Origin: Hypholoma sublateritium FD-334 SS-4
Taxonomy: Eukaryota > Basidiomycota > Agaricomycetes > Agaricales > Strophariaceae
DNA: 64,000 nt
Assembly (NCBI GenBank): GCA_000827495.1
Contig: KN817529.1
Span: 310,001 to 374,000, forward strand
Reading direction: 5' to 3'
Under the pieces are notes generated by a model. It had not been told where the DNA came from. It saw nothing but the letters and a program-made list of their open reading frames with translations, and searched no databases. A program made the position numbers and the translations under genes. Below, piece by piece: positions 1 to 12,586 of the stretch. The stretch's first letter is position 1; every line of letters begins with the position of its first letter.

Positions 1-129
1 GGATTTGCGGGCCTCTCCGAAGAGACGCCGCAATTGTCGCTCGGCTTCACCGACCCATTTAGATAGGCAGTCCGGCACCCCAACCATGGCTGCTGAGTTG
101 ATCTATGAACCCTCCTAAGTTGCCCAGAT

Positions 130-390
130 GGTATTTTATATCCTGACCGGAAACTGCCCAAGGATTTGGGCAGTTTCCCAAAGACTAATTCCTCAATGTC
201 ATGGCCATATGCAATTGTTTCCAATGTATTCAGTTTGGGAAATTGCCCACTCGGCATGTGCGACACCTCAAACAGACCTTAATTTGGTTAAAAAGACATG
301 CCATGGCTATGCCGCGCAGCGATGCCGCATATGCCGCCAAATAACAAAGTGTCACGTGACTTACAACCCCAACCTGAAATATAAAATTGA
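130..390. repeat. left terminal inverted repeat of the KDZ element
   Basis: Its landmarks match the reverse complement of 12795-13035: ATTTTATATCCT at 133-144, a GGGAAA/TTTCCC-rich stretch at about 149-180, TTTGGGAAATTGCCCA near 232, CATGTGC near 256 and GTCACGTGAC at 351-360. The repeat is imperfect. It holds several short palindromes built from TTGGGAAA and CCCAA, which are plausible transposase-binding sites. The stop codon of the transposase gene lies about 60 bp further inside. Confidence 0.7.
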
Positions 391-449
391 TGCAGAAATA
401 CCAATATATATATGCGACAAATAGAGAACCTGGTAGTTAGAAAAGGCCA

Positions 450-3400
450 TTAATCTAATACAATGTCCTCAGTTGAATCATCTTCACTATCACTGTGTTC
501 ATCGTCGCCATCATCACCCCCTTGACCGAAAAGATTGTCCACTTCGCTTAACGGGGTCTTCCACAGCACCCTGAATGACGCTGCGAAAGATCGCTGTAGC
601 GCAGCCTGCTCAGCCGCATATGCTGTTATACCCTCCATTAGCTCTACGCTCGCACCACGTGGACGATACAAACCCCTCGAATCCCACTGCGCAGCGCTCC
701 ATTTGAGATATTCCAGCACTCGGCGCATTTCTTCTTGGACAAGAGCTACTTCTTCAATTGTCCTGCGTACACGAGCACGGCTTCTCGCCCATTCCGCTCG
801 GAGGATATCATCGTTATCCTCGCCGTCAATCAGGAGTGGTGATGTCCGCCAAATCCACGAAAGGAGCTTTCGCGTTTCTCCTGTGCCTAGCTTGCGCTTT
901 TTCTTTGGCAACGGGCCGGCCTCCGTTCCATCGTTGAGGTCTGGGTCAGACTCCTGCTCGCCTTTGTCACTTCCGTCATCCTTGTTGTCGCTATCGTGGT
1001 CACTTCCTTCGCTCTCGCAATCGTCACTGAAATTCTCCATGGGCTGCAGTGGTTCTGGAGCGTGACCGTCTTCCCATATGCCGCGGCGATTGGGATTTCT
1101 CTTTGCCTTGCTGGCAGCAAACCCACGGACGTCTTCGTTATGAAGTTCACGATACGTGTCCTCCCATTTTCCCGGCCCCTCAAGATTATATTTTGCCCGA
1201 CGGGCTGCTCGGTACTTCTGAACAAAGCGAATTGCTCGCTTGTGGACCCGGTCAATGATTGATCGGGACCGTGTACCCTCACGCTGGCCACGAACATTCT
1301 TATTCTTGAAGTATACCAGGCGTGTTTTGACACGAAGCGTCTGACGGAGGCCTTGAAGGCTGCTACTGCATTGTGCAGTCCGAAGTTGGAGTTCCATCTG
1401 TGGAAGATCCGCAATGCAGGTCGCCTGACGCCGATCAGCCGGCAGTGCGGACGGAAGCCAAAGATCAACATCTTCCGGGTTAGGATTTGAGCTCCAGAGT
1501 GCAGTGGGGTTCAGTCCCAGGGTTGTTTGGATCTGAAGAAGTCCAGGCATGTATACGGCCTGTACAGTCTGCCAGCCCTGTATCTTGTCCTTCAAGATCT
1601 TTTGTTGGTCTCGAAGAGTGGTCGTTTGCAGAGATTTTGGTATCCCATTCTGCTCTGCGGCAAATATTTTTAATCGTCGTCTAATAAAATTTGTCATTTA
1701 AGTTGTCGGCTGGATTAAGAAAAACCGCTTACTGTGATTCTTCAAGTTCTAATCCAAGGACCAAAAAAGTTGTCGCGGAGATGCTGTGTAGGGCAACGCC
1801 GCGCCCAGACTTTTGTACAGCAGCCTCTTCCTTTCCGAGCTGCGCCTCGACATCGTCCTCTGAGATACCTATATGTAAGATTAGGTCAGAAATTTAAGTG
1901 GCAAAGCTCGTGGATACTTACTTGTGTCGACCGTTTTGAACGGATTTTCGGTCGACTTCGGAAAGCCGTCAGCGTCCCAGTCGACGCACAGCTGCTCCCA
2001 GTCAGCAACTAGCTGAGGGGGCAACGACGAAGAGAAGCCACGATGGGCTTCCTTTTGCTTGTTCCGATCAGACACGGCTCCCTTGTATTTCTTTATTAGT
2101 GTTGTTCCTGTCGAAAATGTCTATTAGCCACGGGAAGTTCATCCATCAAAAGAACAGAAAAAGCATACCCATAGTTGAATATTTGAGCCAGTTCCAGTGG
2201 CCGAAATTGTCGTCAAGAATATCGTTCCGAGTTCCCGGCCCCGAAGTCTTCGTTGATCCAGCGAGCTGATTATGTGACCCCCAGACGCGCTCTGGACACT
2301 CCCCATCCGACAGTCCAGCCCCCTCAGCCAAGTTGAATGAGTATTGCTCATGCTCTTTGTCCAAGTGCGCCGGCTCGTGAAATTTTGGTATCAGTGGGCG
2401 TAAGTTGAGACCCTGCCGTGGACGGAGCTCTTTGGGCCAGGTCAGCATGCGCTGGAATATGTTAACAAACCATTGACAGGCAATGTCATAGCTGATTGCG
2501 ACCAACAAGAGCTCCGTCGACTTGATCGCCGAAGCAAACACGTAGTCCATATTGGCATATCTACGCTCAGAAAGGGTTAGAAAAAGTCGATACTCTACGT
2601 CGAAGTCAAACGCACCTCTCGCCTTTCTGAAGGCTTCCAATCGAATTCGGTAGTATCATTTCGCTACGGCCACACATGGCTCCAGCGATACCCGTGTAGC
2701 GCAAACCTCGAGTGCTTTGCGTAGTTGCTTTGGCCAGCGCTTGGAAACCCACACATGTACTGATCTATTGAAACAACAGTGGTTACATGGGGCTTCGCTT
2801 GATAATACTAAACATACGTACGTCTTTGGAATCTGCCTGACTTAGGACGTACTCCTCGTATCGAGGACGCGCCACCATATATGCCGAACCGTTCGAAAAG
2901 CCGGGGTCTTGAGAAAAATTCGAAACGAGGTTGTTCTTCAACCTGAAATTTGCGTCCATGCAAATGAGCATAGCGTATAGAAATCTAAGGGCTATCAGTG
3001 CCACAATTCAGACAAAAACAAAGGAATACGTACTGCTTGACCTGTGGCTCATTTCTCCAGCCCTTTGGTAAATTGATGCCGGGGTGGGGGCAGGAAGGAC
3101 AGATAATTGCAAGTCCTCCTTCAGATGTGCCAGCTGCCCCTTCGGTGTCATGACCCCGTCCTCCCCTCTTGAGTGCTTTGAGGTGCCGCCATTGAGTAAG
3201 GCAGCGCGTCGTAGGCTTATATCGTGACCGGGGCATTTGAATGCCGGTGTTGTCGGTAAGGCGCTCGATGGAGCGATACATGTCGTAAACCGGGACCTTT
3301 CCTATGAGAGAGAAAAGATGGAAAAGCTTGAGGAGGGCGAAGGTTATGCAGGTTCGAACTTTTTGCTGGCCGGCTGGATACAGACCTCGACGAAGGAGCT

Positions 3401-4258
3401 GTATGTCTCGTGGTATTTCGCGATTGCAGGCGCAATAGCTGAGTGCGACTTCATGCACGCCGGTGGTATGGATCACTCTAAGTCGTTCGTCGCAAGGGGC
3501 AGGCGTTGGGCATCTCATACTGGCATGGTTGAGGTGAATGACAAGGCCAATATCTTTGAGAGTCGTCCTTTTGAAGAAAGAACCGTGCCATTTCTGCGAC
3601 AGGAATGAGAAATATGATTTGAGGTAGGATGTAGATAGATAGATATTTACCTCGATGTTATGGAATGGATTGAGCCTGTGCCGTCGTATCATGCAGCCGC
3701 TACAAGTCAGATCAGGGAGAAAACAATCAGCACACCGAAATAAGGCAGCTCCCGGTTCTTTCAAGCCTCTCGAAATGCAGTCTGGGCAGCCAACACCCCT
3801 TGCGAAGTCTCCTCGGCCCTCATGTCTCAGCAATTCTTCGAGATACAGCTGGCGGGCGTTGCTTTTCCAGAAAACGTTCGGTCTGGCCTGTTAAAAAATG
3901 AGGATAAAACTGAAAATATGAAGAAAGGGGCACATACTGAAGCTTGACTTCGCTTTCCCTTTTTCTTCGGGGCAACTAGCTCTTCCATCACGTCAGCCAC
4001 ATCAGCATCGACCACTGCGTTGTACTGCGCATGGTCTGGATCTAAAGAGAACTCGAAGCTCTCTTCCGGTGCCCAGCTAGCACCGATAGTCCAGGATGAG
4101 CTCCACACCGACTTTCCTGCTTGTATCGGAAGATAGGTGGGGCCTGAGGCTGCCACCGTACGCGCTTTGACGATGTCGAAGTCATCTTCCAGAGGTATTC
4201 GATCGCGATACGACCCGCCGAATTGCGATTTCATCCGCTTGGACGGCCGCTCAGACAT
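450..4258 (-). CDS. KDZ transposase with CxC2-type cysteine cluster, apparently intact
   Basis: Nine exons join in frame with GT-AG introns: 4258-3938, 3887-3651, 3593-3034, 2984-2822, 2764-2616, 2560-2169, 2107-1922, 1868-1733 and 1680-450. This gives about 1124 residues with no internal stop. Exon 2 holds the Cys-rich zinc cluster (GCPDC, then FRCADC and TCSGC, then RRHRLNP). Exon 3 continues with the typical region containing QLLRRGLYP. Candidate catalytic residues are the Asp in MDANFRL, the Asp in SYDIACQW and the Glu in ECPERVWG, matching the DDE-type layout of Kyakuja/Dileera/Zisupton transposases. The C-terminus is acidic and has a PKKKRKL nuclear-localisation-like motif. The protein presumably cuts and re-inserts its own element by binding the terminal repeats. 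The start is the ATG at 4258, directly ahead of the first coding exon. Confidence 0.85.
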
Positions 4259-5630
4259 GTAAGGATTTCAAATTATATAGCGTTGAGAGGAAACAAGCTA
4301 TGAGATGAATATGAGTTCACAGAATCACTACGGGATAACGTACGTACCGTACCAATACCGTACCGTACTGAAGACCACGTCTAGCACGTGATTCCGCAAT
4401 ATTCTCACCCGCAGGATGCAAGCGATCAACAACGCCTGCGCGTACGTTCAACTGGCTCGGAACTCCACGGCGTCGCAATCCCCAACTCCCGCTCGTGACG
4501 TCTCACCTTAGGCGATGCGGTGGGGAAGGGGCTACGTGATGCGGAGCATACTGGCACGCTACACAACGGCGTCCGAGCAAGCACCGCGGTTCCAAATCTC
4601 TCCCCTTCCAACAATCAAATCCGTCCACGGCTCCTGTGCGAGGCAACGTATACCGTCCCACCACCCCACAATACCCAAGACCACTACAGCGGCCCCACAA
4701 GCCTCATGCGCCGCTCCTTATTCTACGCAGTGGATCTGATCTTCATGTAAGTTCCCCTCTAAATGATGATCTACTTACTGAATGTCAAACCAAGGCCTGC
4801 AATTCGCTACGTAGGCTGGTATGTGCCACATGCGCCCCCTCTCGACGCTCGCCCATCGATTCAGTTCACGGCGACGAACCTTCATTCAAAACCAACCTAG
4901 CTTTTCGACGGTGCTCCATCGCCCCTCTCATCTCGCCTCCCCTCCCCATGTCCATTTTCTCTCACCCACTGCCGATGATTCGTGGGCATCAATACATACA
5001 CCATTTCCAGAAGCAAGAAGCTCACGTATGCGGCATCGGTGAGGACTAATCCGCACACGCACATTCGATTGCTAACGAGCGGGCCCTTACAGTTGCTGTA
5101 GATTAAGAAAGCAGGACACGGGCATAGACTCTGTACCCCCACCGTCTTGCGAAGTGACGATACCGACTTCGTCTAACACGCTTGAGGTGGGCGCTCGCGC
5201 AAGCGAGCAATCCAAATCGTGTATGTAGGTAGAACCCACCTCACGCCGCCCGGATCGGCACATGCTGCCAGTGAATATATTTGTTTAAACAGTTAATTGT
5301 GCGGCATATGTATAGTTCTATGTAAGTGATGCAAGGATCTGAATCGTAGAGACGCGAAATTCTGCGATGCGCAGTGTGCGAGATTTTTAAGGGACTCGAA
5401 GGTCTGAATAAAGCAGGGGTGCATGCCAGACGCGCGAACATTTTTGACCACAGGGGGGTGGTTGCACCGTGAACTTCGCCGCAACAATATCAATGGGCTC
5501 GAAAGACGGCAATGCTGAAATTAATGCGGTGAAGCCGCATGTTCGTGTAGGAGCCCGATATACGTTAGTCAGTGTCGAAGTAGGTGTCACTTCTGTGAAC
5601 TCACGAGGCCGTTCGAGCATGTGTGGATTA
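4259..5630. other. non-coding interior of the element, 5' side of the transposase gene
   Basis: No convincing gene on either strand. Short overlapping ORFs occur but have no recognisable motif or consistent splice sites. Just upstream of the transposase start, at about 4339-4370, the sequence is built from repeated CCGTACC/TACCGTAC words. This stretch should contain the transposase promoter, but no clear TATA box was found. Confidence 0.45.
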
Positions 5631-6390
5631 TCCCTTAGATCGTACGTCCGATTATACGGTAGAGGTACAAATATATGTAAGTAATCTACTGGGTATCTTG
5701 TTAGTGGTATGGGTCGGCGCCTGTTCTTGATACGGCGTTNGGCGNGAAATACTAGTCACTCTTTNANATCTTATGTTTGATTGTATGNTAAAGGTACAAT
5801 TGTATATAAGTAATCTACTGGATATCTTNTTAGTGGTATGGGTCGGCGCCTGTTCTTGATACGGCGTTNGGCGNGAAATACTAGTCACTCTTTNANATCT
5901 TATGTTTGATTGTATGNTAAAGGTACAATTNTATATAAGTAATCTACTGGATATCTTTTTAGTGGTATGGGTCGGCGCCTGTTCTTGATACGGCGTTNGG
6001 CGNGAAATACTAGTCACTCTTTNANATCTTATGTTTGATTGTATGNTAAAGGTACAATTNTATATAAGTAATCTACTGGATATNTTTTTAGTGGTATGGG
6101 TCGGCGCCTGTTCTTGATACGGCGTTTGGCGGGAAATACTATTCACTCTTTGAGATCTTATGTTTGATTGTATGGTAAATGTACAATTGTATATAAAATG
6201 ATCACCCTTTGAATTTTATGTTTGATTGTATGATAAAGGTACAATTGTATATAAGTAATCTACTGGATATCTTGTTAGTGGTATGGGTCGGCGCCTGTTC
6301 TTGATACGGCATTTGGCGGCAGATAGTCACCATTTGAAATCTTATGTTCGATTGTATGGTAAAGGTTAAAGTATACAAGTGTATGTATAT
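5630..6390. repeat. 129-bp tandem repeat array with recurrent N positions
   Basis: The word GGGTCGGCGCC starts at 5711, 5840, 5969 and 6098, a fixed spacing of 129 bp. A further copy starts at 6285, after a 187-bp interval that holds a partial unit. Flanking sequence at both ends carries diverged pieces of the same unit. Single N bases occur at the same offsets in successive copies, for instance in CGTTNGGCGNG and TTTNANATC, which points to a consensus drawn from slightly different copies or a collapsed array. Because 129 is a multiple of three, an open frame runs through the array, but it is not a credible gene. Confidence 0.9.
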
Positions 6391-8268
6391 AGTATCTTAA
6401 TATACAATTCCTGCATAGTAGGCGTAACTAAGTTCCAAACGGCGTGATGCCGCGCGTCTCGATGGGCGCCTAAATGCTTGTGCGCTTGTGCTCGGCGTGT
6501 TAGGGCGGCTAATGATTGCATTCGAGGTGCCGTGGTTGGGGCGTCAGAATGAATTGTTAGTCTATGAGTAATAAAGGAGAATTTCCTCGTTCCTTGAAGC
6601 TTCACGAAGGTCGAAGGTATACAGGTTGGCGCCGTTCTGTGTAACGGACCTGTATCTAAATATAGATAAATCTGCCACAGGGACTGCTACATCTTCATCA
6701 TCCCCGATCCGTGTAAAGCTGTTATTAGGTGCAAACGCGTCCCTCAGATATACATCACTTTACAAACTTGTTCTCTAAGTAATTACTTACTCTGAAACAG
6801 ATACCTTCCATGCGGACGTCGTGGCACAACGGAAGAGATATGATTACCTGCTGGTACTTAAATCTAAAAATATATAACGCAGGACCCTTTGTTCACGCGG
6901 CGGCTAATCAGCGCTGCCGCTGTACATCCTACGTATTTCTGCACCGCAAGAAGGTTGCTATTACACTCAATCTAATGGAACTTGAAAGGTGGTGTGAAGC
7001 ACCAGTTGAGTAGAACATTTCCAGCGATATCGGCAGCGCTCAAGCAGCACTACACTTTTTTTTGTGCGGTGCGGAGACTCCTAAGACAAAAATATCTGTT
7101 GGAAAATCGTGCAACGTCGCGACGTCGTGCGATTTGAAAATAATTCAGCCTACGCTGTGCTTTGTTGCTCTCACCGCGGCTAATTGACAATCGGCGGTGT
7201 CAGACTATGCTATAGGGTGGGTACAGTTATTTTTCTTTTACGCAGAAAGTACAGAGCGGCTAAGCTACGATTAGCTTTAGATTGCGCTCCAGCCTGAGCG
7301 CCGATCGATTTTTTAAACCAGAAGAATGGGTCGACACTTGAGCATTCCACAATAACTTTGAATCGGGGATCACCGATCTTGTGGGCTCGTTTCTAGATTA
7401 ATTTATGAGCGCGTAGCACTGTAGTTCTGTAGCTTCTTCATCGCATGAGCGCCACGGACCCAGTTCCGGATCTGCGCAGTTTTGAGTGATTGGCCGGGGG
7501 AAACCCGAGGACCGAGAAGCAAAGGTGCCAAGTCTCTTCAGTGAAGGGACGCGCTTCTGTGCTACACGGAGTCGGACCACCGGTCGGCGGTCGAGGAATT
7601 CTCATATAACCCTATTTTGGGGATTACACAACATTTGTACGCAGTACTCACAGCGAGCGATATAGGCGAGAGCTATGGATAATTCGCGGTAAATGTATCC
7701 ATCTTCGCGCCGCACAGTGCACTTGCATTATATGGGTTTTCTCAAGCCCGAAATTGCTTTCCGCGATGGTACCGTGAGCTGTGTCAAGAACACCGTGACG
7801 AGAACGTCACTACGACCGTGCTTATTTGTGTCTTCTGACGTGATTTACCGTCGATCCGCGCCTTGTGGACTGGATTGCACTATTCCCGAGGCCAGTGCAG
7901 AATTGTCACTGTGTCATTTGCAGGGCCATTGCTCCCACACTCACACCAAATGGTTGGTGCATTTTCGGCAAAGTTTTCCAGCAAGGTATGAGTAGCCGAA
8001 GTTTGCCAGCAAGGTATGTAGCCGAGGTCCCACCTGTCATGATCACCGGATATGACTGTTATTTTTAGTCAGCTGCTAGTCCCAAGTTCATCCTGAGTGA
8101 GGCAGAGGGGCGAAGGTTCATATGAGCAATTAAAATATGTATATTTGGAAGGGGCTACATAGATTGTCTAAAGTATGAGTGGGGAGGGCAAGGTCAAAGT
8201 CACAGCAGTCCATATCAATTCTCAAACGAGTGCAGAATTCAACGAGAGCGGAATGATTCAATGACTAT
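6391..8268. other. non-coding interior of the element
   Basis: No supported gene. The first ~200 bp have worn similarity to the neighbouring tandem repeat. A short direct duplication around 7970-8025 repeats TTTGCCAGCAAGGTATG-like sequence. ORFs of up to 100 codons occur here but have no family motif. Confidence 0.4.
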
Positions 8269-9148
8269 CTAAAGCTGCATGGCATCACCAGCCACCTGAC
8301 CAGTGCTCGTGCCGTCGTTGATCACCATGATATTGCGAGGGCGAGGGCCGAGGGGCCCTCGGATATCCGCCAGATATTCAGGAATCGCAGGCCACGGAAT
8401 GATGAAGTTGCCGGAGGCGGTACGACGGTGGCGACGAGGGAGGCCGCGAACTACGCGGGTTCGAGAGTCGGTAGGGCGCTGCCTGGTGTTGTCGGCGGTG
8501 CCACCAGAGGATGGGCCAGCTATCGCATTTGCAGTCGCGTTAGCAGTGGAGGATGCCGCAGCGGTAGCGGGCTGAACGGAGCGGCCGGCGGCGACTCCCG
8601 CGATGGGGGGGAAAAATAAATCTATCGTACTCATACGGGGCAAGGCGCGGGGAGCCTCGGCGCCAAGGGGGGGCTCTGAGGGGTCAGACCTTGCAGCGTC
8701 GTCCGCCGCGGTCTCGTCGCCGGAGTCCGACTGCATATCTTCCAGCGCCGCCATGGTCGCGGCCTCGGCTTGTACGAGGATGTCGGGGAGTGGGGTGCGT
8801 CGGTCCTTGAACACTTGAACTTGCACCTTCGTCACCGTGCTGGTGAGGGTATAGACAATAGTCAGTGGATCTAGAATGAGACAAACATGTCAGCGACATA
8901 TCGTTGATGAAGAGAGGTCGTAAACGGTACATACTTTCTTTGTCCGCAAAGTAGGTTCGCGCGGACGCATCGGTCCCAGCACTCCGGTAGCCACCGAAGA
9001 AGGACTTCATCTTGCTGGTGGTGGTGGTAGTGTCGTCCCGGTAGCGACGGCCGGAGGACTCTAGTAGGGCGGCGGCAACGAAGGGATCGAGTTCGAGGAC
9101 TTTGCCTTTCTGCCAGGTGGACGCAGCAGGGGTATCGATGTTGGACAT
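8269..9148 (-). CDS. unknown protein carried by the KDZ element
   Basis: Two exons, 9148-8935 and 8870-8269, join in frame across an intron with GTATGT donor and CTAG acceptor, giving 271 residues. The N-terminal ~70 residues look ordered (WQKGKVLELDPFVAAALL, then MKSFFGGYRSAG), followed by VYTLTSTVTKVQVQVF across the junction. The middle is low-complexity, rich in Asp, Ala, Pro and Ser. The last ~60 residues include RVVRGLPRRHRR and FIIPWPAIPEYLADIRGP. I do not recognise the family. The gene is divergent from the HMG-like gene with about 500 bp between starts, so both may use one promoter region. Its place inside the terminal repeats suggests a role in the transposon's life cycle or cargo; that is inference. 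Confidence 0.6.
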
Positions 9149-9644
9149 AGCGAGAGAGTTTGAGATACGGAAAGATTTGAGACTCGAATAAAATGGATTG
9201 GGGGGTCATGACAAAAAATTGCCAGACTTTAATACGACGACGGAGAACGGCGAACTTGAAGGAGTCAACGACAAGCGAAGGGGCGTTAATCCAGAAAATG
9301 ATTAGCAGCGGGCGGGCATAGAAACAAAGCCAAACAAACCTGAATCGCGCCCATGATCCTTCGTCAAGCGACTCTAGCGCCATTCGCCCGCCGTTCGCCG
9401 ATCTTCTTCATAGATCAACGGAGATCTTGCACACACTGGCAAGATGAGCACGGAGACATGCTTTCGACATATCTCCTATTGGAAGGACACGGCCAAGGTG
9501 CGTAGTTGTCTTCTCACTTAATCTGTACCGTGACTGAAAGTCGACGCCTGTGCACCCAGTCTCTTCAGGACTGTATCCTCTCGCAACTTACAGTATCTCT
9601 ACCACAGTACCCTACATTCCACTTCACCACTATCTCTTTCAATT
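9149..9644. promoter_or_regulatory. divergent intergenic region between two element genes
   Basis: The two start codons (9148 minus, 9645 plus) face away from each other across 496 bp with no coding sequence. Pyrimidine-rich stretches lie just upstream of the plus-strand ATG, typical of fungal transcription start regions. No clear TATA box was identified. Confidence 0.4.
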
Positions 9645-12586
9645 ATGGTCAATCCGGGCGGATTTACGGGACGCCGTAAACAATTTTTGGCAGACCAAGA
9701 CGCCTTGTATGCTGCGGCGATCCGAGAAGGCCATGTCAACGACACTGTGGCTGACATCCAGCGCCGGTATTTCAAGCGATTTCCGATAACCCTACCACAC
9801 ACCGAAGAGCCTACCGAAGATTTTCTGGCTGCTGTTGATGATGCGGCCCCTGACCCCGAGCTCGCTGCCCCATCAAAAGATGGCACAGAACCTGCGGCCT
9901 ATGCGCGTGCTCAGCGTGTATACGAGCTTCAGAGCAAGGAACTTCAAATGAGGAAATCGGTTCGTACCTTCTCGTCCACTGTGCATTACATTTATTAACT
10001 TACATATTTGTTTAGCAAATTAAACGTCGTCTTCATTATCAATTCACCAAATCACAAACCAAGAAGACTACAGTTGATGTGGGCAGCACAGACCCCATGG
10101 CTGCTCTCATGACGAAGCTCACCGGCACCAGCGTGCAAAGGCCTCGCTTGCGAACCGCCTACAACCTCTGGGGACCCGCCCACCGCTGCTTCATCGACCC
10201 CGTCTTTCAAGAGCGTGTCCGACAGGAAAACGTGCCTGCGTCCCGCCACGCCGCGCTCCGTAGTTCCATATACAAGGAGCTTTTTGACGAGCTTCCGCAA
10301 GAAGAACGTCAGGAGTGGTCCAACAAGGCCGAGCAGGAGCACCAAGCAGCCCTCGCAAAGGTCAGCCATGCCTTGAAGACGGGGGCCTCCACGGCACCAG
10401 AAGATCGTCAAAGGTGTGTGTCTTTCCAGGCCTGTCTTTCCATTCAATGAACTTACATACTATTAGAATAATCGAAACCATTACGCCCTTTGTCGAGCCC
10501 ATCCTTGACCTCATCGCGGAGCACACTGGGTGGAAGGTGTCGCTTATGGCCGGTGGCCCGGAGCCGGCTGATGGTGGGCGCTTAAATATGATAAGGTCGG
10601 TGGTCCATTACATATCTTTTCTTTCATTTGTCATTAATGTGATATACGTGATAGCGTTCACTCTGGCACTACAAGTGGACCTGTCAAAATGAATTTCGGA
10701 CGCTCCGAGCGCGTCCCATACAAAGATTATTTTGTTCCAATCTTTGGAGCTTTTCTGAGGAAATGTTATTGTAAGTTCATTTTTTAAGTACATTGGTGCT
10801 CTACTAATGTTATTTCATGACAATTTCAGCCGTTCAAGAATGCCGAGCAAGCGCCCTACCAGAAAAACATGATTTCGTAGGCTTGGCGGGAACGGAACTA
10901 CATGACGGTGTTCAAGTTGATACCTTCGACGACGGCCGCTGCGCTGAAGACGATGATTTTGTGAGGGTCTCCAAGCCTCGTAAGGTTTCCCTCGCCGAGC
11001 GGCCCGAGCCTCATGCCCCGTCCCCATCTTTGGCATCTGGCTCCAAAGGGAAAGCCAAGGAAATACCATTCGCGCGGTCTTTGTCTGCGGCAACCTCACA
11101 CACGACGTTATCGATCAAGTTTGGGCCACCTAAGGCTAAAAAACCGCAGCAAGAGCCCAATGCACGAGCACAGGAAGAGCCGGCGAGTGCCAGTTCGTTC
11201 TCAGCGGCCAACGCTGTGTCCAGCGTTGCAAACGCGGCTCCGGTATCCCCCGGTCCTTCTCCGCCTGTCTCGCGAGCCATGACACCGGCCCCAATGCTCG
11301 GCCCTTCTGATGCGGTTGGTACCAGTGAAGCCCCAGTCGTCAATACTGTATTTGAAGACCCCCACAGCGCACCTCGATCCGTGTCATCAAAGTTCGCACC
11401 TGGGCAGCCAGGACCCAGCAATTCTGTCACGCGAGACATCCCCCTGGAACCTGCGCATCCCGCATTCATCGCAGACAATCTCACTGCGCCATATGTTCCG
11501 GCGGCACCTGCACAACCCATGCGTGCGGCGCAGAGCCCGCCCATTGCGCAGGACATCCATCTGGAGCCCGTGCACCCTCACCCCATCACCCAGAGTCCGC
11601 CCACCGTGTTAGATGCAGTAACGACCGCTGCGCAGCTTACAACCTCCACCTCGTCGGATGTCTACACGGAGCCGTCGCTCTCCGTTACTGTGTCATATGC
11701 GCCGCCTGGTTCCCGCGACAGATCAAATTTGCAAGACGCATCTGCGGCGGATCCCGTTCATCCAACTCCTGCCGCACCTTCTGCTTCGGATGCGTCCTCG
11801 ACGCCGCCCGCCTACGTTCCATCCACAGAAAAGAGCCCATCCGGCAACTCTTCGTCTGGTACCACTTCCCATTCGCAATCAACAACATCGGCAGAGGGAC
11901 GGGGCTCTTTCGCGCTGCCAATGTCGGGGTCTGCTGCTGTGCCCGGCGTTGATGATCTTGCAGGAATGGTCATGCGTAAACCAACCAGGAAACGAAGTGG
12001 AACGGCTACTACCAAGACGAACCAGAAGAAGAAACAGAGGACAGCGATTGAATCGACTTCGGCCGCCGCCTCAATTTCAACTTCCCGCGCCGCGATGGAT
12101 GTCAGTGCGCCAAATGGCTGTCCTTCTTGGGTTACAAACGCACTGGAGCTTCTCAGGTCGGAGGATTTCGGTGAAGAGTGGGATTCTTTAATTGTTGCCT
12201 GGTTGAAGTTTGAGGGTAAGTCGGGTTACCAAGGCAGCGCGAAGCTTGGGACGCACCATCGACCGCGAGTCATCGCCGACTGGATCCAACGCGCTCGCTC
12301 GCCAAAGTACCGCCCCGAAGTAAAGAACATCAACACTCTTGCAGCGGACTTCATTGCCTGGTGGAAAGGTGTACAGCCTGAATGGCGGATCAGCAATGCA
12401 CACACCAATGCCAACGGCGACGTCGGCTGGGAGGAGATCCGTCGCCCCGGAATCAATGGCCTGCTAAGCATTGTTGCGGGTCTATTTTTCTGGGGTCATG
12501 CCATTCGAGACGCGAAGCCGGTGGCGAAGGAGCGCTGGCTTGAATCTGTCAACGATGTTTCATTTGTGATCGCACAACTCTTATAA
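9645..12586 (+). CDS. HMG-box-like protein carried by the KDZ element
   Basis: Five exons (9645-9959, 10016-10413, 10467-10595, 10655-10770, 10830-12586) join in frame to give 904 residues. Residues about 147-212 resemble an HMG box: RLRTAYNLWGPAHRCF, then EELPQ-like FDELPQEERQEW and KAEQEHQ. A segment with HTGWKVSLMAGGPEP and VPYKDYFVPIFGAFLR follows. A Pro/Ser/Ala-rich disordered stretch fills most of exon 5 and contains KKKQR-type basic patches. The last ~150 residues form a tryptophan-rich globular region (DFIAWWKGVQPEWR, NGLLSIVAGLFFWG). Multi-copy genes of this architecture occur beside KDZ transposons in Agaricomycetes, as far as I recall. DNA binding is likely, but the role is unknown. 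The stop lies about 200 bp from the right terminal repeat. Confidence 0.6.

Noticed and set aside
535..1471. Open frames antisense to or overlapping the transposase last exon
   Set aside because: They are shadows of the strong transposase coding frame and have no motif of their own.
5652..6146. Minus-strand open frame of about 164 codons with unknown residues
   Set aside because: It only reads through the 129-bp tandem repeat, whose length is a multiple of three, and its translation is the same 43-residue unit again and again.
5630..6390. CRISPR array
   Set aside because: The genome is eukaryotic, and the repeat is a continuous tandem array without spacers.
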